From the NCBI RefSeq assembly GCF_037975245.1, contig NC_092579.1, forward strand, positions 19,676,678-19,740,677: 64,000 nt of DNA. Direction: 5' to 3'. Source of the DNA: Apostichopus japonicus (taxonomy: Eukaryota; Echinodermata; Holothuroidea; Aspidochirotida; Stichopodidae). Each line of letters starts with the position of its first letter. Position 1 is the stretch's first letter. The position numbers were made by a program, and so were the translations under genes. This document shows, piece after piece, positions 11,461 to 23,456 of this stretch. The notes beneath the pieces were generated by a model that ran no database searches, was not told the origin of the DNA, and saw only the letters and a list, made by a program, of their open reading frames with translations.

Positions 11461-12735
11461 ATATATATATACCCTTGATCAGGTTAAAGGTCAGTGAGTG
11501 ATCTGTTGTGCACTGTTTACACATGATAACATGAATAGCCAAATACCGACTGACAGAGAAAGATAGTCACTCAAGCATGCCTAATTACATATGTTATATT
11601 ATTTTATTACATTATTATATTTTAAAGAGTAGCATTGTGTTCAAGTGAACGAATACAATGAGAGATATTTCAGTGGTCATATATACACATAACCTAGTAA
11701 ATTCACACGGTATAGTTTTAGTATGTTAACTGTTTTTTAGAGATCAGTGACAGGGAAGCGAAACAAACGAAGCTTCTATGTAACTAAATATATCGACAAG
11801 GCTTGTAAATGTTTATAGTCACTTGAATTCCGGCATACACCGAGAAGCAGTTATATTCGTTATGGTGGTTCCGTGAATGAACAAATGAGTTGTGTAGACT
11901 TACGTGACATTGTTAGTATAAACCATCCCTTGGAAATTACACATCCCTGATCCGAGTGTCCACAATCGTTGAGGAAGGAGATTTTCTAAGCTGCTCTCCA
12001 AAAGTATAAAGTGTTTATACATTGCTTCAGTTGGCCTAACTTCATTCTGCTAGGCTTGGCACTCCGCATGGTGAGAGTTATCCAATATGAAATGGTCAAA
12101 AATAATGTCCTTTCCTCGACTTCACATTTATTAGATTTGGTTATCTGCGAGAAAAGTAGAACAACGTCTTATTTGACTTTGCTGTTGTTTCGTGATTATC
12201 ATTGATAACAATACAGACGACTAAGTAAGGGACGCAGTCACGGATACTCTGGTGGATTTGGATCCCCCACCCCCACCCCCTCGAGTAAAATCAAGGGGAT
12301 CATCCCCGCTCCCCCACTGACAGACAGAATATTATTATTATTATTATTTAAAAATATCCCAGTGTATAGGGAGTACGTGTAACATAATGTGCGGTACTAA
12401 ACCTTTTACGATTCTTCTATAAATTGCTTCAAAAGTTGCAAACTATCAAACCACCATTGGTATTTAAACACCCCTCCCCTTCCATATTACCAATATTTCT
12501 GAAAGGGAAGGTAACCGCCCTCCGTTCAAAAATGTATTTGTGTCCTGGTGATAATTGTAACATAAATATAGTCGTTACGTTCTTTACCTCGATTTTTATC
12601 CAGCTGCATCAAAACACACCGATTAATCATTATTCATCAGTATACATATAGTAAAGACCCCCCCCCCCAAGCACTCCCCTCCCCGATCATTCTCATGCTT
12701 GCTCACAAATTGTTATTGGAAATTCTGTTTTGAGG
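11461..12735. other. Intergenic, no gene recognised
   Basis: After the second copy of the flanking repeat (11483-11521) I see only short frames, a short ATT run (12322-12349) and C-rich patches. No splice-supported exon is visible. Confidence 0.5.
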
Positions 12736-12988
12736 ATGTATGTATATGTATGTATTTTAGATCCTCCTGCAAGCAGGAACTCGCGCAGAAGCCATCATTG
12801 CATGGCTTATCAAAGCCATGCAAGCTGACCGAAGTCAGTCTCTTATATTCATATTTAACGTCCATGATTATGAATTGTCAATGATCAACAACTCTGTAAC
12901 TGGACGACATACATTAATCTTGGAGTGACTCGTAACTCGGGACCTTATGATTGAAAGGCACCGGCGTTAACCACTGAGCTAACACTCC
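12736..12988 (-). mobile_element. tRNA-derived SINE, copy 1
   Basis: Read on the minus strand the element begins GGAGTGTTAGCTCAGTGGTT, which contains a tRNA-like A box, then has a decayed B box, a unique body and a TACATACATA-like tail (plus strand 12736-12757). A second copy with the same body is at 21768-22012. The A box is intact here, but the B-box region (ACTCGTAACTCGGGACC on the plus strand) has diverged. Confidence 0.85.
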
Positions 12989-15900
12989 TATATATCATTC
13001 CTACAACCTCCGTCACTGGTACCCAAATAGGAATTGCATACTTAAGCTTGTGGCAATAATAATCATAGTGATAATAATCATAATAATGATGAGGACCACA
13101 TTAACTTGCAGTCTCTAAAGTAGCCTTGGAAACACATTGGTGATCAGTGTAACCTTAGCATAAGCTCACTGATAGTAGGCTGAAGAGGGTGATGTAATAA
13201 GTCATTACCAGCAGCTTACATACCCTAATGGAATATTAATCAGTAACCTATAGTATACTAAAGGTTTATACATTATTTTGTTCATGGAAATGCAATTTCT
13301 TTCTAATATACCAATGAATTTGTCCACCTGTGTGATAATGATGCGCCATTAGTAATACAGATATTATATCCAGATGTTTTGTCCAAATTTATCCAGGGTC
13401 TTCACCACATATTTATATACATAATCACACCAATCAATAATAACAATGAGGCCTATTCGAATATACTTGCCTTCTCAAAAGCATCGTGCCCCCTTAGGCA
13501 TGAGAGAGGGGGTTATTCCTCAATTCATTACTTGTACTATATACATTTCCACTGGGAAGAGTTAAACTACACTTGTCAGGATATTCGCCCGATGTTAGGT
13601 AAAAAAACAAATAAAATGACAATATTCCAAATTTCATTGAAGAGGTACTCATAGGAGAGGAGGCTGGTGTGGGTGTAGATGGGGGGGGGGGTGGTGTGGG
13701 GGAGTAGAGGGCGGGGTTTTCATCCCGAGAGATCGTGACCTTTTCTTTCTTAACTAAAGTGCATCTTCTAATGTACACATAAATACCAAAACAAATAGTC
13801 AGTAGGTTAAACTTGGTTTATCATGTCAATATACACACACCTTCATATAGAGTGAAAAACAAGAGAATATAAATAATGTCAATGTATTTTAATGTAAGAA
13901 CGAATGTGAAGAAAAAGTTGTTTACACATTTATGTAAACTTTTTTTTTCAAAACAAGAAAGTTTAAAGTGTTAAATAATGCAAATACAAACAGAACTTGG
14001 ACGACGATGATGACAAACACATAGACTATACTGTCCGAGAAAAGAAATAAGAATTCCAAACTTCAAATTATGAAAAGCCTCTTTTTCATTCTGAGAGAAG
14101 TCGGAAAATACTACGAATTAAGGGGTCAAAAGGGTATGGGGTGTGGGGGGGGGGGGTGAGTATGTGGCATTTTTCCTTTCCGGAATTTACCTAGCACACT
14201 ATATTGCACTTTATGACCTCCTTTATGTAACAACAATGGAGGTTGACCTTGCTCTCATTATACCATTGCCCCCTAGAACATTAATATCTTGAGTATTTGG
14301 ATACTTTTAAGCCCAAGTAAAAACTTCCTCTCTACTCATCCTGCCCGTTTTGAAGTATTGTCGATAAACTTGCCAAGCAGTGTTATCCTAACTTGCTGCT
14401 TTAATTATGAGAACGTCCTTGGCGGTGCAAATGAAAAAAAAAATTAAGCAGATGCTTGTGACATAACACAAGATGTCCCCCTTTAAATTATTCTGCCAGA
14501 AATTTAAATGTGAAACTATTTTGTGGTTATCTATTTTCGGTGGAAATATTCAGTGGTTATTTCTAAAGGATGCCACAAGGTAAATTGTCAGTGCTGTATG
14601 ATAACATTTAAAGAGCTATTATCAGTATTCTGAACTTGTAACAAAAATATGACCCTGTTATATTGGAGCATTTTAAAAAACAGAACTCACATTTGGGGGT
14701 TTTAGTGTTGTTCTTTAAAGTTTGACATATTCCAAAATTTGCTTTCAGCATACCATGAAGAACAGTATAGCATGCTTCAATGAAAACTTTCCTCTTTACA
14801 AACATAAATATTATTGCTATATGATTAAATTATGTGGGATATTATAAAGAAAATGTTAGTTCAAAATTGTAGGTTTACAATCTTGTATCACGGTAAGGCC
14901 TTCTTACAGGACGTTACAACAATTAAGTCCTAGTCATTAGTAAAGTGTGCACAATTCAAACAGTCGTTCCCGCGGCACTACAGTGCACCACATCTATGTG
15001 GCCCCTGGGGGACTTCCCATAGGGTACAGCCTAAAACCAGTGTATGCAACTATATTTATAAGTTACTCTTAAGTCCCCATTTATAAATAAGGAGGGGCAA
15101 TTGAGATTAAGTGCCTTGCCCATGGACACAAAGATCTGACCAGGACTTGAGGCCTGGCCAGGACTGAAACCTGCAAACCACATATCGTAAAGTGCAATGT
15201 GCAACTCACACTTAGCTGTCAACAGAAAAAATATCACATGGCAACCAACCCTGGTAACATGTGGGAGTAACTTTAAGGCCTAATATCTTCAACTACAACT
15301 CCATAAATTTTTAATTACAAAAAAGAAGAAATTAGAGAAAATTAAATAAAGTGAAGTTCATCATAGTGACACTGATACTTGCATCCAACAAAATTAAAGG
15401 AGCATTCTATAAAAGCAGTCTCATCAAGTTTAAAATGGGTCACATAATCAGTCATAATCACAGACTAGATTTATAGGCTTGAAATTATACAAAATAATCC
15501 AAGGTATTCTCCAAAGGGTCAGTGAGAGGGGCAGGGAAGTGGTAACGGCCGAGTCAGGAAGACTCTTGGGTTGCGTGAAATATTTATAGATATGATAAAT
15601 CACTGATGAACAATACATGGTTGAAGTCCTTTGCAAGTATCATTTCCTTTGTCTCCTTTAAGCTTGGCTTTCCACTACCACTCAACAATCTCCAACCCAA
15701 TTCATTCCTCCTCCTTTCTCCAACCCCCCTGCCCCACTTCCGACCCCCCCCCCTCCACCACTTCCCCTTCTCACCAATTGATAACACTTACGACCTAACA
15801 GAAAATGAAATGTCTATAAAGCAAGTCGATGCCAATGTTAATGACAATCTGTGTAGTTGGCATAGTATACAAAAACATGTAAAGATGATTTTAAAAAGAA

Positions 15901-16385
15901 AAAAATCTGGGGCTTTCAAAACTGAGACGAAACACAAAATGGGACGATTTATGAAGAAAATGAAAATGAAGTTAAGAGGAGAAATGATCCCTGAATAGCA
16001 GCTTTCTTTATCTCCAATCTCCTTATACCGTGCAAAAGTGTGGATGTCGTGCAAAGAGTGGACTTCCCGTGAGATTTTCATCCAAAAAGTTTACTTTCGA
16101 TACAGCTATGACATTTGAGAAACAATTGAGGTCGCTTCAAATTTGGAGTGTATGAAATGAGAAATACTTGAGCTCCAAATAACCTGTGCTACTCTCAATT
16201 CCAGAGCTACTAGGATCGCGAGTATGGAGATTTCTTGTGTCTGCACCGAGTCAAACACAAGCTTGCATTCCTTTAAATGAGCCATCTATCACTCCTGATT
16301 AATAGGTCTTTTACTGCCCCGTAGCGAGTCCATCCATGTCTCCGCAATTCAAGCCTAAGGAGCTAAACTTTTCTATGTTGAGAAA
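12989..16385. other. Intergenic, no gene recognised
   Basis: The stretch contains poly-G runs (13680, 14140), a pyrimidine-rich patch (15710-15770) and short frames. At 15100-15190 there is a block resembling the AAGTGCCTTGCCCA...GGACACAA signature of old interspersed repeats. The 130-residue plus frame at 15606-15998 is half low-complexity Pro/Leu and half Lys-rich, with no splice or family support, so I do not call it a gene. Confidence 0.45.
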
Positions 16386-16895
16386 TCCATCACTCCACAC
16401 CGGTTACAAGGAAAAGCAATACTTTCGTACCACGAGCTATCCGTCATTCGAAACTGGGTAAGAGGGTAAAGCAAGGTCCATCAACACTGTTTTGGAGGAA
16501 GTTTGAAGGAAGCTTCCTTGCTATCCACAGGCTATCCATCGTTCCACTTTGAATAGCAAGCTTACTCTCTTGTACCAAAGTTATCCATAGTTTCACTCAA
16601 CATTGCATACAAGTCTAAAGCAAGCTGACTTCCTTACCACAGGCTATTGATCATTCCACATTGAATATAATGAGATAAAGCAAGCTTACTGTCTTACCAC
16701 GAGTTATCCATACTTTAACTCCACATTGCATACAAGTTTGAAGAAAGCTTACTTTCTTAACCACAGGCTATCCATCGTTCCACATCGGATACAAATTATG
16801 GCGAGCTTACTGTCTTACCACAAGCACACTCTCAGTCATGCCACACTGGGTATGCGTTTTCAAGCCAGCTTTATTTGGTAACTTTCAGATATCCA
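16386..16895 (-). repeat. Degenerate ~60-bp tandem array in the presumed 3' UTR
   Basis: Eight or so units of about 50-95 bp share ATCCATCGTTCCACATTG, a variable middle, AAAGCAAGCTTACT and CTTACCACAGGCT (plus strand). The array continues up to the stop codon at 16896-16898: the last codons and stop (TATCCAGAATGATGGATA on the minus strand) overlap the repeat's ATCCATCATTC phrase. On the minus strand it would be the 3' UTR of the gene ending at 16896. An AATAAA lies about 20-30 bases after the stop. Confidence 0.7.
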
Positions 16896-17171
16896 TCATT
16901 CTGGATAGGGTGCTTTATGTCTCTGTAGGAAATCAAAGTGCGCCTGTTTTAACACCATGTTGATATTGGTGTAGATGGTTGGAGTTGATGGTTCGTCGTC
17001 CGAGTCCTGGTCGGGCTGTTCCATTATCTGGGTACTGGGAGCTGACGGACAATTAGGTATTGCTTGGGATGGCAGACGGAAAGGAGGAATGTTCTGCGGC
17101 GGTTGATGAGACGAGCAATGCGGCGAGTTGGAAGAACTGCTGGCTTCAAGCTGGTGTTGGGGAGGGATCAC
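16896..17171 (-). CDS. Terminal exon of the unrecognised nuclear-type gene
   Basis: It starts after CCCTTCTACAG in phase 0 with VIPPQHQLEASSSSNSPHCS and gives 91 residues to TGA at 16896-16898. It is rich in Ser, Pro, His and Gln, has an acidic DSDDEPSTP, and ends in an amphipathic NMVLKQAHFDFLQRHKAPYPE. The frame also extends upstream through an AT repeat, which is intron and not coding. Confidence 0.75.
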   Translation of the reverse strand: MIPPQHQLEASSSSNSPHCSSHQPPQNIPPFRLPSQAIPNCPSAPSTQIMEQPDQDSDDEPSTPTIYTNINMVLKQAHFDFLQRHKAPYPE

Positions 17172-17258
17172 CTGTAGAAGGGTAATCAAATACATATTAC
17201 ATAACCACTTACACATTAACAGAAAGAGAAATGAATACATGTGTTTATATGTATACAA

Positions 17259-17310
<52 letters not shown>

Positions 17311-20300
17311 ACATATAAACACATGTATTCATTTCTCTTTCTGTTAATGTTTAAGTGGTTATGTAATATGTCAGTATCATATCATATCCCAGTATCATTT
17401 AACACAACCAAGAAAGAACAGAGAAGTGAAATCCATTATTTGACTATGAACATTCAAATTTGAACGAGTTAATAAATGTGTTCTACCAACTTTCCTGTCC
17501 ACTTCTAGTTTGAATACCGTCTCTATTTCATAAGTTATCTCTTGAAGACGTCAGTCAGAATGTCCTCTTCCTTGCAGCCATTTGTGAGCTTTTTATGTGA
17601 TTTCTATATTCAGCTTGTCACATAGATGGGACAATTTTTTTCTATACTGTACTTTCTTGTCCTACTTTGAAAGTCTCATACTTCAAGTAGGAGCAGTTTC
17701 TACCAGATAACCGGTTAGGAACTGTTCATACATTTTCAGTACAGATTTGCTTTGAAGCATAGTCAGGGAGAACAGTATAGAGTGGTATTAGCATTCAGAA
17801 ATTGTCCCACTTGGCCGACCTACTGCATACACACATGAATATTCAAATCGCACAACTTTTTGAAAATAACACCTTGCTCATGGGCCAGGGTATAATGCAT
17901 ATTTTGCCTGTTAAAGCTTTTAAAGTAACCACTCACCATTGATTCCAAATATCAGAAAGGATATATGTACCAGCTAGGATATTAGAGGCAAAAATTGATC
18001 AATTGCTGTTGCTTTCCACAAAATATTGAGATTTGAAACAAACATTCAATGAATGCTGACAGTGCAGTATTACAGTATGATTACAGTATACAGCATTTTC
18101 TACATAATTAGTAGTAGTGCCATCGTTTTAATACTTTGGTGATTCCTCAACAAATGAGTGACCTGCAAAGGATTTCAAAGGTGCATTGTGGGGGAAGCGG
18201 GGAAGGGGAAGGGAGGGCAAATTCTTTATTCCTCTGACCTCACTATACGTACAGTAGGGCATGAACATTTATGGAATGGCCAAAAGAAAATCGAAGCAGG
18301 GGAGGCCTGTGAGATGTTTCACAAGCTATTAACATATTTTGTAACCAAAGGTCACAGCCAGTTTCATGTGAAACAAGCTGAAATCTACAAGGGAATTGAT
18401 CTCAAGTAAATAGAAGAACTACTGTTTTTAATTACCTATAGCTATAGTACTGCTAAAACAGATAACTGAAACAGCCGGAAGGGTTAGATAAAGACTACAA
18501 TGTATCTTCTATGTACAGAAAGTCAATATTTCAACTCTGGTTCTAGCAACAATTTTACTGCATTACCTTTCACAGTTAAAAAAAGGAGTATATAACTCGT
18601 TAAAGATCTCTTCCTTTCATTTAATTTTGACCCGAGTTGTACAAGAATTCTCCGAGGGGTTTTTCAAGAAAGAAAAGGAAAAGTGAGCATTATAAAATGT
18701 AATGTAGAAGATACATATTCACAAGAAAGATAAAAACAAAAGTGAGAGAAACAGTTTGAACCTCGATTAGGATAGAAAGGAAGCCAGACATGGCATTGTA
18801 TGTTGATAAATAGCGGAACCTAGTGACCTACACCCTAGTACCCCACACATGAGATAAAACAATTACTATTAGAACTTGAAGGAAGGAGTTGTTCATTGTA
18901 AATATCACTATAGTAAAAGAAAATGATGGCTGGATTTACATGTGCAAAGTCAGCTCAATTGCTTGGCAGAGGATTCAAATACCAAACACAGGGATGGAGA
19001 GGGGAGGTGAGGGGGAGGGGGAGGGGGAAGGGAGGGTATGACCTGGTGGAAGGAAAGTGTAGACTGGCAAGGGAGAGTGTAGGTATAAACAAATACCCAT
19101 ATATTTTGGAAATTACATCTTTGATATTTTTTTTAAAGGGGCAAAGCAATTATTGGCTGGTGGGGCTCGACCCGAATAATTACCAGTCCGGAAAACAATT
19201 CCTGAGTTCTAACATTTGAGCTATTCAGCGCTATCTCCCCCGATATAAGCCATTTTCTATTGATCAACCATCTCCGGTGACTTGCACATACTTATAATTG
19301 AGGGATTGTAACGGACTTTGACAAAATCTCAAAAAGTGGCTTCAAGAACTTTGCCAATGAGAATTCTGGCAACCGTGGTCTCGAGCAAATGCCAGCCAAT
19401 GCAAACAGGACTAAAATAGTTTAAAAAGTAACAAATTGAACTTTTGCCTCGACTAAATGGAAAATAGAAGTCTGATGAAACAAGAATTGGATCAAGTGTC
19501 TTACCAAGAAATAACAATTTGAAAGGGAAAATTACACTATTTATAACTTTCGAACAGAAAATTAGACTAAAAGATTATTTCCTTTCTGTTTGTTTCTCTA
19601 CTTTGTTTTTCCCAATCCTGCAACTAAAAAACATTGAAAATCTAGTATTACCTACCAAAATGGATGTGTACTTTCCATTTTGTATCCTGATTTTGCCACT
19701 GGTAAAAGTATTATCACCCTGATAATGTTTAGACTCAAGTATTAAAGTCACATGTGGAAAATAACAATGTTTGTTTAAATTACAGAAAACGAAAAGAGAT
19801 TACAAATTGTTTGGTACTATCTCTTTACAAAAAACTCTAAGAAAAACGCTAAGAAGTGAACATAACATAACACATTGTTTTGCTCCCCCCACGTGCGTGA
19901 CTGGCTAGTTTCACAAAATAAATGTTATATTATCGCTTTTGCTCTACTTTACAATTTTTAACACAAGTATGTCAACTAGATGGCTTCTTCAGACAAGAGA
20001 GAGATCCCCTTAACCCCCCCCCCCCCCCCCCCGCAACTCTGAATCAGAACCTGATTAATAGTGGATGCAGCATTGCAGGAAGCCAAAGTTTGAGTACTTC
20101 TAAACTTCATTTCATTTATTTGTTTCTCACAACATGCATTTAATTTTTTACAATAATCAGAGGAGAGTGATAGGGCAGCAATGATGTGATGGGAGTGGAA
20201 TAATAAACCCTCGCAGGCTTGAAAAAGTGCCCTACGCCCTGTAATAAAGTATATCATCATAATAATGTCATTTAGCCTTTGAGGAAGATCCTGCTAGGAT

Positions 20301-23300
20301 CAAAACGTCAGGCCAACTTTCTAATACTTAATGTATTAGAAAGAAATATTGCAGTAGCTCAGTATAAGAACAAACACAATTAGAGCAACACCCCCCCCCC
20401 CTCCCCGACCCACTCTGTATACTGTATCCCAAAACACAAATGCCGACCGAAAAACCACCACCATTCTCATCACAGCTGTAGTACCTGCTTTCCATACAAT
20501 GAAAGAGTGCGGGGTTTCTTACAGTCTTAAAGAAAGTATGCAGACAAAATGATGATCAGTAATAATAAGTACTGAGGTATGATTTACATTAGTTATATCT
20601 AAACGATCTTTAGCCAGGTCTGTCAATTAATGTCTTGGGTAAGGCGTTCCGAAAGTTATTCGGCCTTACGTAAATGTGTGGAAATTACAGTGGACATCTC
20701 CCTGGAGTATTTATAGGGTCTGTGATGGGTACAGAGCCACGAAAGTTACTTTGTAGCTTCGGAACAATTAGGCCCCCATCATAACAAAGAAAATACAGGT
20801 CATGGTTGTGCCCCACTCATGTGGTCATACAACATACAGTAGTACTTTACAGGGGGGGAGGGGAGGGGAGGGGGGAGGTCTGAGCTATTTTTACTTTATA
20901 AGATTTTAGAAATTTCTAAACAAGTTTTCAACAGTTGATCTACTGCTTGTTACTGTGAAACCCAACGGTGTTATTATTATGGAAAGGTTTTTGTCATCAG
21001 TTCAAATTCATCAAAATTAATTTTAACATTAGACCGATCAAATCCAAAGACTTTACCTGATGGTTGACTCCGTTGGTAAGATTGACTCCGTTGGAAGCAT
21101 GGATTGATAAAGCTGATAAGCCCAATAAATCTCTGCCGATAGAAAAGAGAAACCAAAAACACCAAAACGTTAAAAATAATCCACAGAGTACTACAAAGTT
21201 GCCATGGAAAACATAACATAACACATAACATAAAATAACACATAATATAACACATAACATATATAATAAAATAACAAAACAAAGCAAAACAAAACATAAC
21301 AAAACAAAATAAAACAAAACAAAAAGAACAGAGCTGGTTTTCAATCTCTTGAAGAAACAAAACTTAGGTACCCTTGTGAGTAAAGCACAAAGTCGAAACT
21401 TGTTTTTTTTTTTGTAATAGACAAAATTTGCTGTTTGGCTGCATAGGTTCAACAGACAAGTCCATGTTGAGCTAAATGGACAACTAGTTAAGTTTTCTTG
21501 AAACCCGGTCATGGGATACATTAAAAGTCACCAAAAATCTTCAAATACACAAGATCAAGTTTTTTTTAATAATTGTTTTTTGGTCTGTTTTAAAACCTTA
21601 AGATTTATGACAACCTATAGATGCAAACAATCCTTGGTTGAAGAAACAGAATGGTAAGCGAGGGACGAGGGAGTGGGTACATGATCGAAAGTCGTATAAT
21701 TTCAAACCATAATTGGTAGTAAGATATCTATAACGTAGCCAGGAACTGGTGCTACAGGATTTAACCTGTATTTGTATTGTATGTATTTTAGATCCTCCTG
21801 CAAGCAGGAACTTGCAAAGAAGCCTCATTGGCTTTATCAAAGCCGCAAGCTGACCGAAGTCAGTCTCTTACATTCATATTTAACGTCCATGATTATGAAT
21901 TGCCAATTGTCAACAACTCTGTAACTGGACGACATACATTAATCTAGGAGTGACTCGAATCGGCGACAATATGAGTGAAAGGCACCGGCGTTAACCACTG
22001 AGCTAACACTCCACTAACCTAACCCGAACAAGGATGTCATACAAAGATACTAGTAGCACTGCCAGTGTTTCTTTATATGTTTGGCAACTGAGAGCCTCTA
22101 ACATGAATTATGAAAACAAAAGAAGAAGAAGAGGTGGCTATTAAGGGACCTGAAAAAACAAATAGAAATTGTCCATAACAAGACTTGGCAAAACAGTTTC
22201 ACTTTCTTCTTAATCAAATCATTTAGTTTGTTAAGAGGAGAAAACCTTCTGAAAACCAAAACTGAAACAAATGACTGTTACTAAGGGTAATGCAAGGCTC
22301 AAGTCTCCAGTAGAGATCAAATTTCTAACGGAAGCCTTGCCAAGTTTTACTCAAGTTTCTATTTACAGAACGTTCAAAGGTTTCCTCCGACTATTCTAGC
22401 TGGTAACATGATCCATAAATCAGAGGCAAGATGAAACCAAAATCTATCACTTTTGCCTTTATAGGTGACCTAATAACTGATATTTTTTAAATTCATATCC
22501 AAGATATCATATCACAAAGATAAAATTGAGATCAGAAACATCCCAGGCACTTGTGGCAGATACATGTTTTTGACTTTTAGAAAGAAGAATAGAAAGCATA
22601 ATATTACTACCTTTCTTGTCATATTTTCTTGACACCAAGGCTAAATGGCAGCAATTGCCTGGTGTAGAGAGTAGTGCAGAACTGAAGGTTTACCCCATTT
22701 AACTTTACCTCAGCATATTTAACATTGGAACCAAAATTCAACAGAAGTCAATAAATAAGTTAAGATACGATTCCTCAGTTTGAAGTCGGGTTGTAGGTGC
22801 AACAATGTGCAATTCTTATTTCGAATTTATAGTCAGAGACTTGATTCAAGACCTCAAAGCATTGTAGGTCTAACAATCAACCATTCAACAGGACGTCTAT
22901 GTATTAAAGAGAAAAACTTCATAAACACAAGCTATTATATTCCATACTATTTCAATTTATTTAATGCCGAGAAAGAAGTTTCAAACTTTGCCATGGACTG
23001 CTACAACCTTCTTCCACCCTCACCCCCCCCCCCCCTCCCTGCCCCTCCAACGACACAGACTAACTTGAAAAATTATCTCACTGCTCAGATGGAGATAAAC
23101 AAAGCATTAATATAACTCTGACATTGTATCCACATGGACATAACCCTTGTGCAAGTTTGAGTAACATGGAGATAACCTTTACTTTCAGAGTGAAGATGGC
23201 TTAGAATTCATTTCATGCAAGTACGTGGCATTCATCTTTCAATAATTGATTAAAAATTGTTGTGAATGGTGTCCGTGATGCAGTATTGCAAACTTGTATG

Positions 23301-23456
23301 AAGCAGGGAAAAGTCAATACCAGCTTTATTCCTAGTCGTTCTGTTTTACATCAACAAACATCTCTTTACCTGTTAGGGTTTGAATCCCTCCTCTTGGATG
23401 CAGGATGAAAGAGCTGCGACTCCTCATCAACTGACCTGGGTCGTTTTCTCCCCGAG
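16896..23456 (-). CDS. Unrecognised Ser/Pro-rich, probably nuclear protein; last three exons
   Basis: The exons on the minus strand are 23456-23370 (87 bp), 21132-21057 (76 bp) and 17171-16896 (276 bp, with stop). Phases match perfectly: the first ends with two bases (AG), the second starts with one base (A, giving Arg) and ends in phase 0, the third starts in phase 0. The product is about 145 residues of C-terminus: a basic patch (SGRKRPRSVDEE...ASKRRD, an NLS-like bipartite sequence), a polar linker, a Ser/Pro/His/Gln-rich stretch, an acidic segment (EQPDQDSDDEPSTP) and a hydrophobic-basic end (NMVLKQAHFDFLQRHKAPYPE). I do not recognise the family. A nuclear, regulatory role is only suggested by composition. 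Upstream exons were not found. Confidence 0.7.
17192..17371. repeat. 180-bp near-perfect palindrome with TA core
   Basis: The left arm starts ACATATTACATAACCACTTA and continues through CATTAACAGAAAGAGAAATG. The right arm is its reverse complement, ending ATGTAATATGT. Arms of about 75 bp differ at one clear position outside the TA core (centre about 17281). It lies 20 bp upstream, in transcript sense, of the acceptor of the terminal exon. Confidence 0.92.
17372..21056. other. Intron of the unrecognised gene; no further exon seen
   Basis: About 3.9 kb separate two exons. The region has G-rich tracts on the plus strand (19004-19036, GAGGGGGAGGGGGAGGGGG type, and 20851-20878) that could form quadruplexes, a poly-C run at 20014-20032, and the tRNA-like fragment listed separately. 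No additional phase-compatible exon was noticed. Confidence 0.5.
19155..19245 (-). mobile_element. Decayed tRNA-like SINE head
   Basis: On the minus strand the sequence reads GGGGGAGATAGCGCTGAATA, then GCTCAAATGTTAGAACTC (A-box-like), then about 35 bases later GGGTCGAGCCCC (B-box-like). The spacing resembles a tRNA promoter, but the fold is not intact, so this is a SINE fragment or tRNA relic, not a tRNA gene. Confidence 0.45.
21057..21132 (-). CDS. Short middle exon of the unrecognised nuclear-type gene
   Basis: The acceptor is a good pyrimidine tract (TTTCTCTTTTCTATCGGCAG) and the donor GTAAAGTC. After one base completing Arg it reads DLLGLSALSIHASNGVNLTN then GVNHQ, ending in phase 0. The TNGVN/SNGVN pair is a small internal repeat (NGVN twice, from two GGAGTCAA copies). 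Confidence 0.68.
21214..21325. repeat. Degenerate AACAT/AAACA pentamer array
   Basis: Low-complexity runs of AACAT, AACACAT and AAACA units occupy about 110 bp just upstream, in transcript sense, of the 76-bp exon. They inflate two long minus frames (Cys/Phe/Leu-rich) that are not genuine. Confidence 0.85.
21768..22012 (-). mobile_element. tRNA-derived SINE, copy 2
   Basis: It has the same body as the copy at 12736-12988. On the minus strand it has GGAGTGTTAGCTCAGTGGTT (A box) and GATTCGAGTCACTCC (B box, canonical GATTCGAGTC), a shared body containing GACTGACTTCGGTCAGCTTG, and an A/T tail. It lies in sense orientation in an intron of the minus-strand gene. Confidence 0.9.
23370..23456 (-). 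CDS. Exon with NLS-like basic patch, unrecognised nuclear-type gene
   Basis: The acceptor on the minus strand is CAATCTTCTTCCAG and the donor GTAAAGAG. The frame reads SGRKRPRSVDEESQLFHPAS then KRRDSNPN, and ends with AG left over. It has two basic clusters about 15 residues apart. The other two frames contain a stop or look unlike protein. Confidence 0.68.

Noticed and set aside
11124-11542. Ser/Phe/Leu-rich plus frame and Lys/Glu/Arg-rich minus frame
   Set aside because: Both are translations of the polypyrimidine tract of the hAT-like element; the same frames reappear inverted at 33415-33748.
15606-15998. 130-codon plus frame
   Set aside because: Half is pyrimidine-rich low complexity and the rest Lys-rich without splice sites; the minus strand is equally open.
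20977-21521. Two long minus frames of 127 and 174 codons rich in Cys, Phe and Leu
   Set aside because: They run through the AACAT/AAACA simple repeat; only the 76-bp spliced exon within them (21057-21132) is supported.
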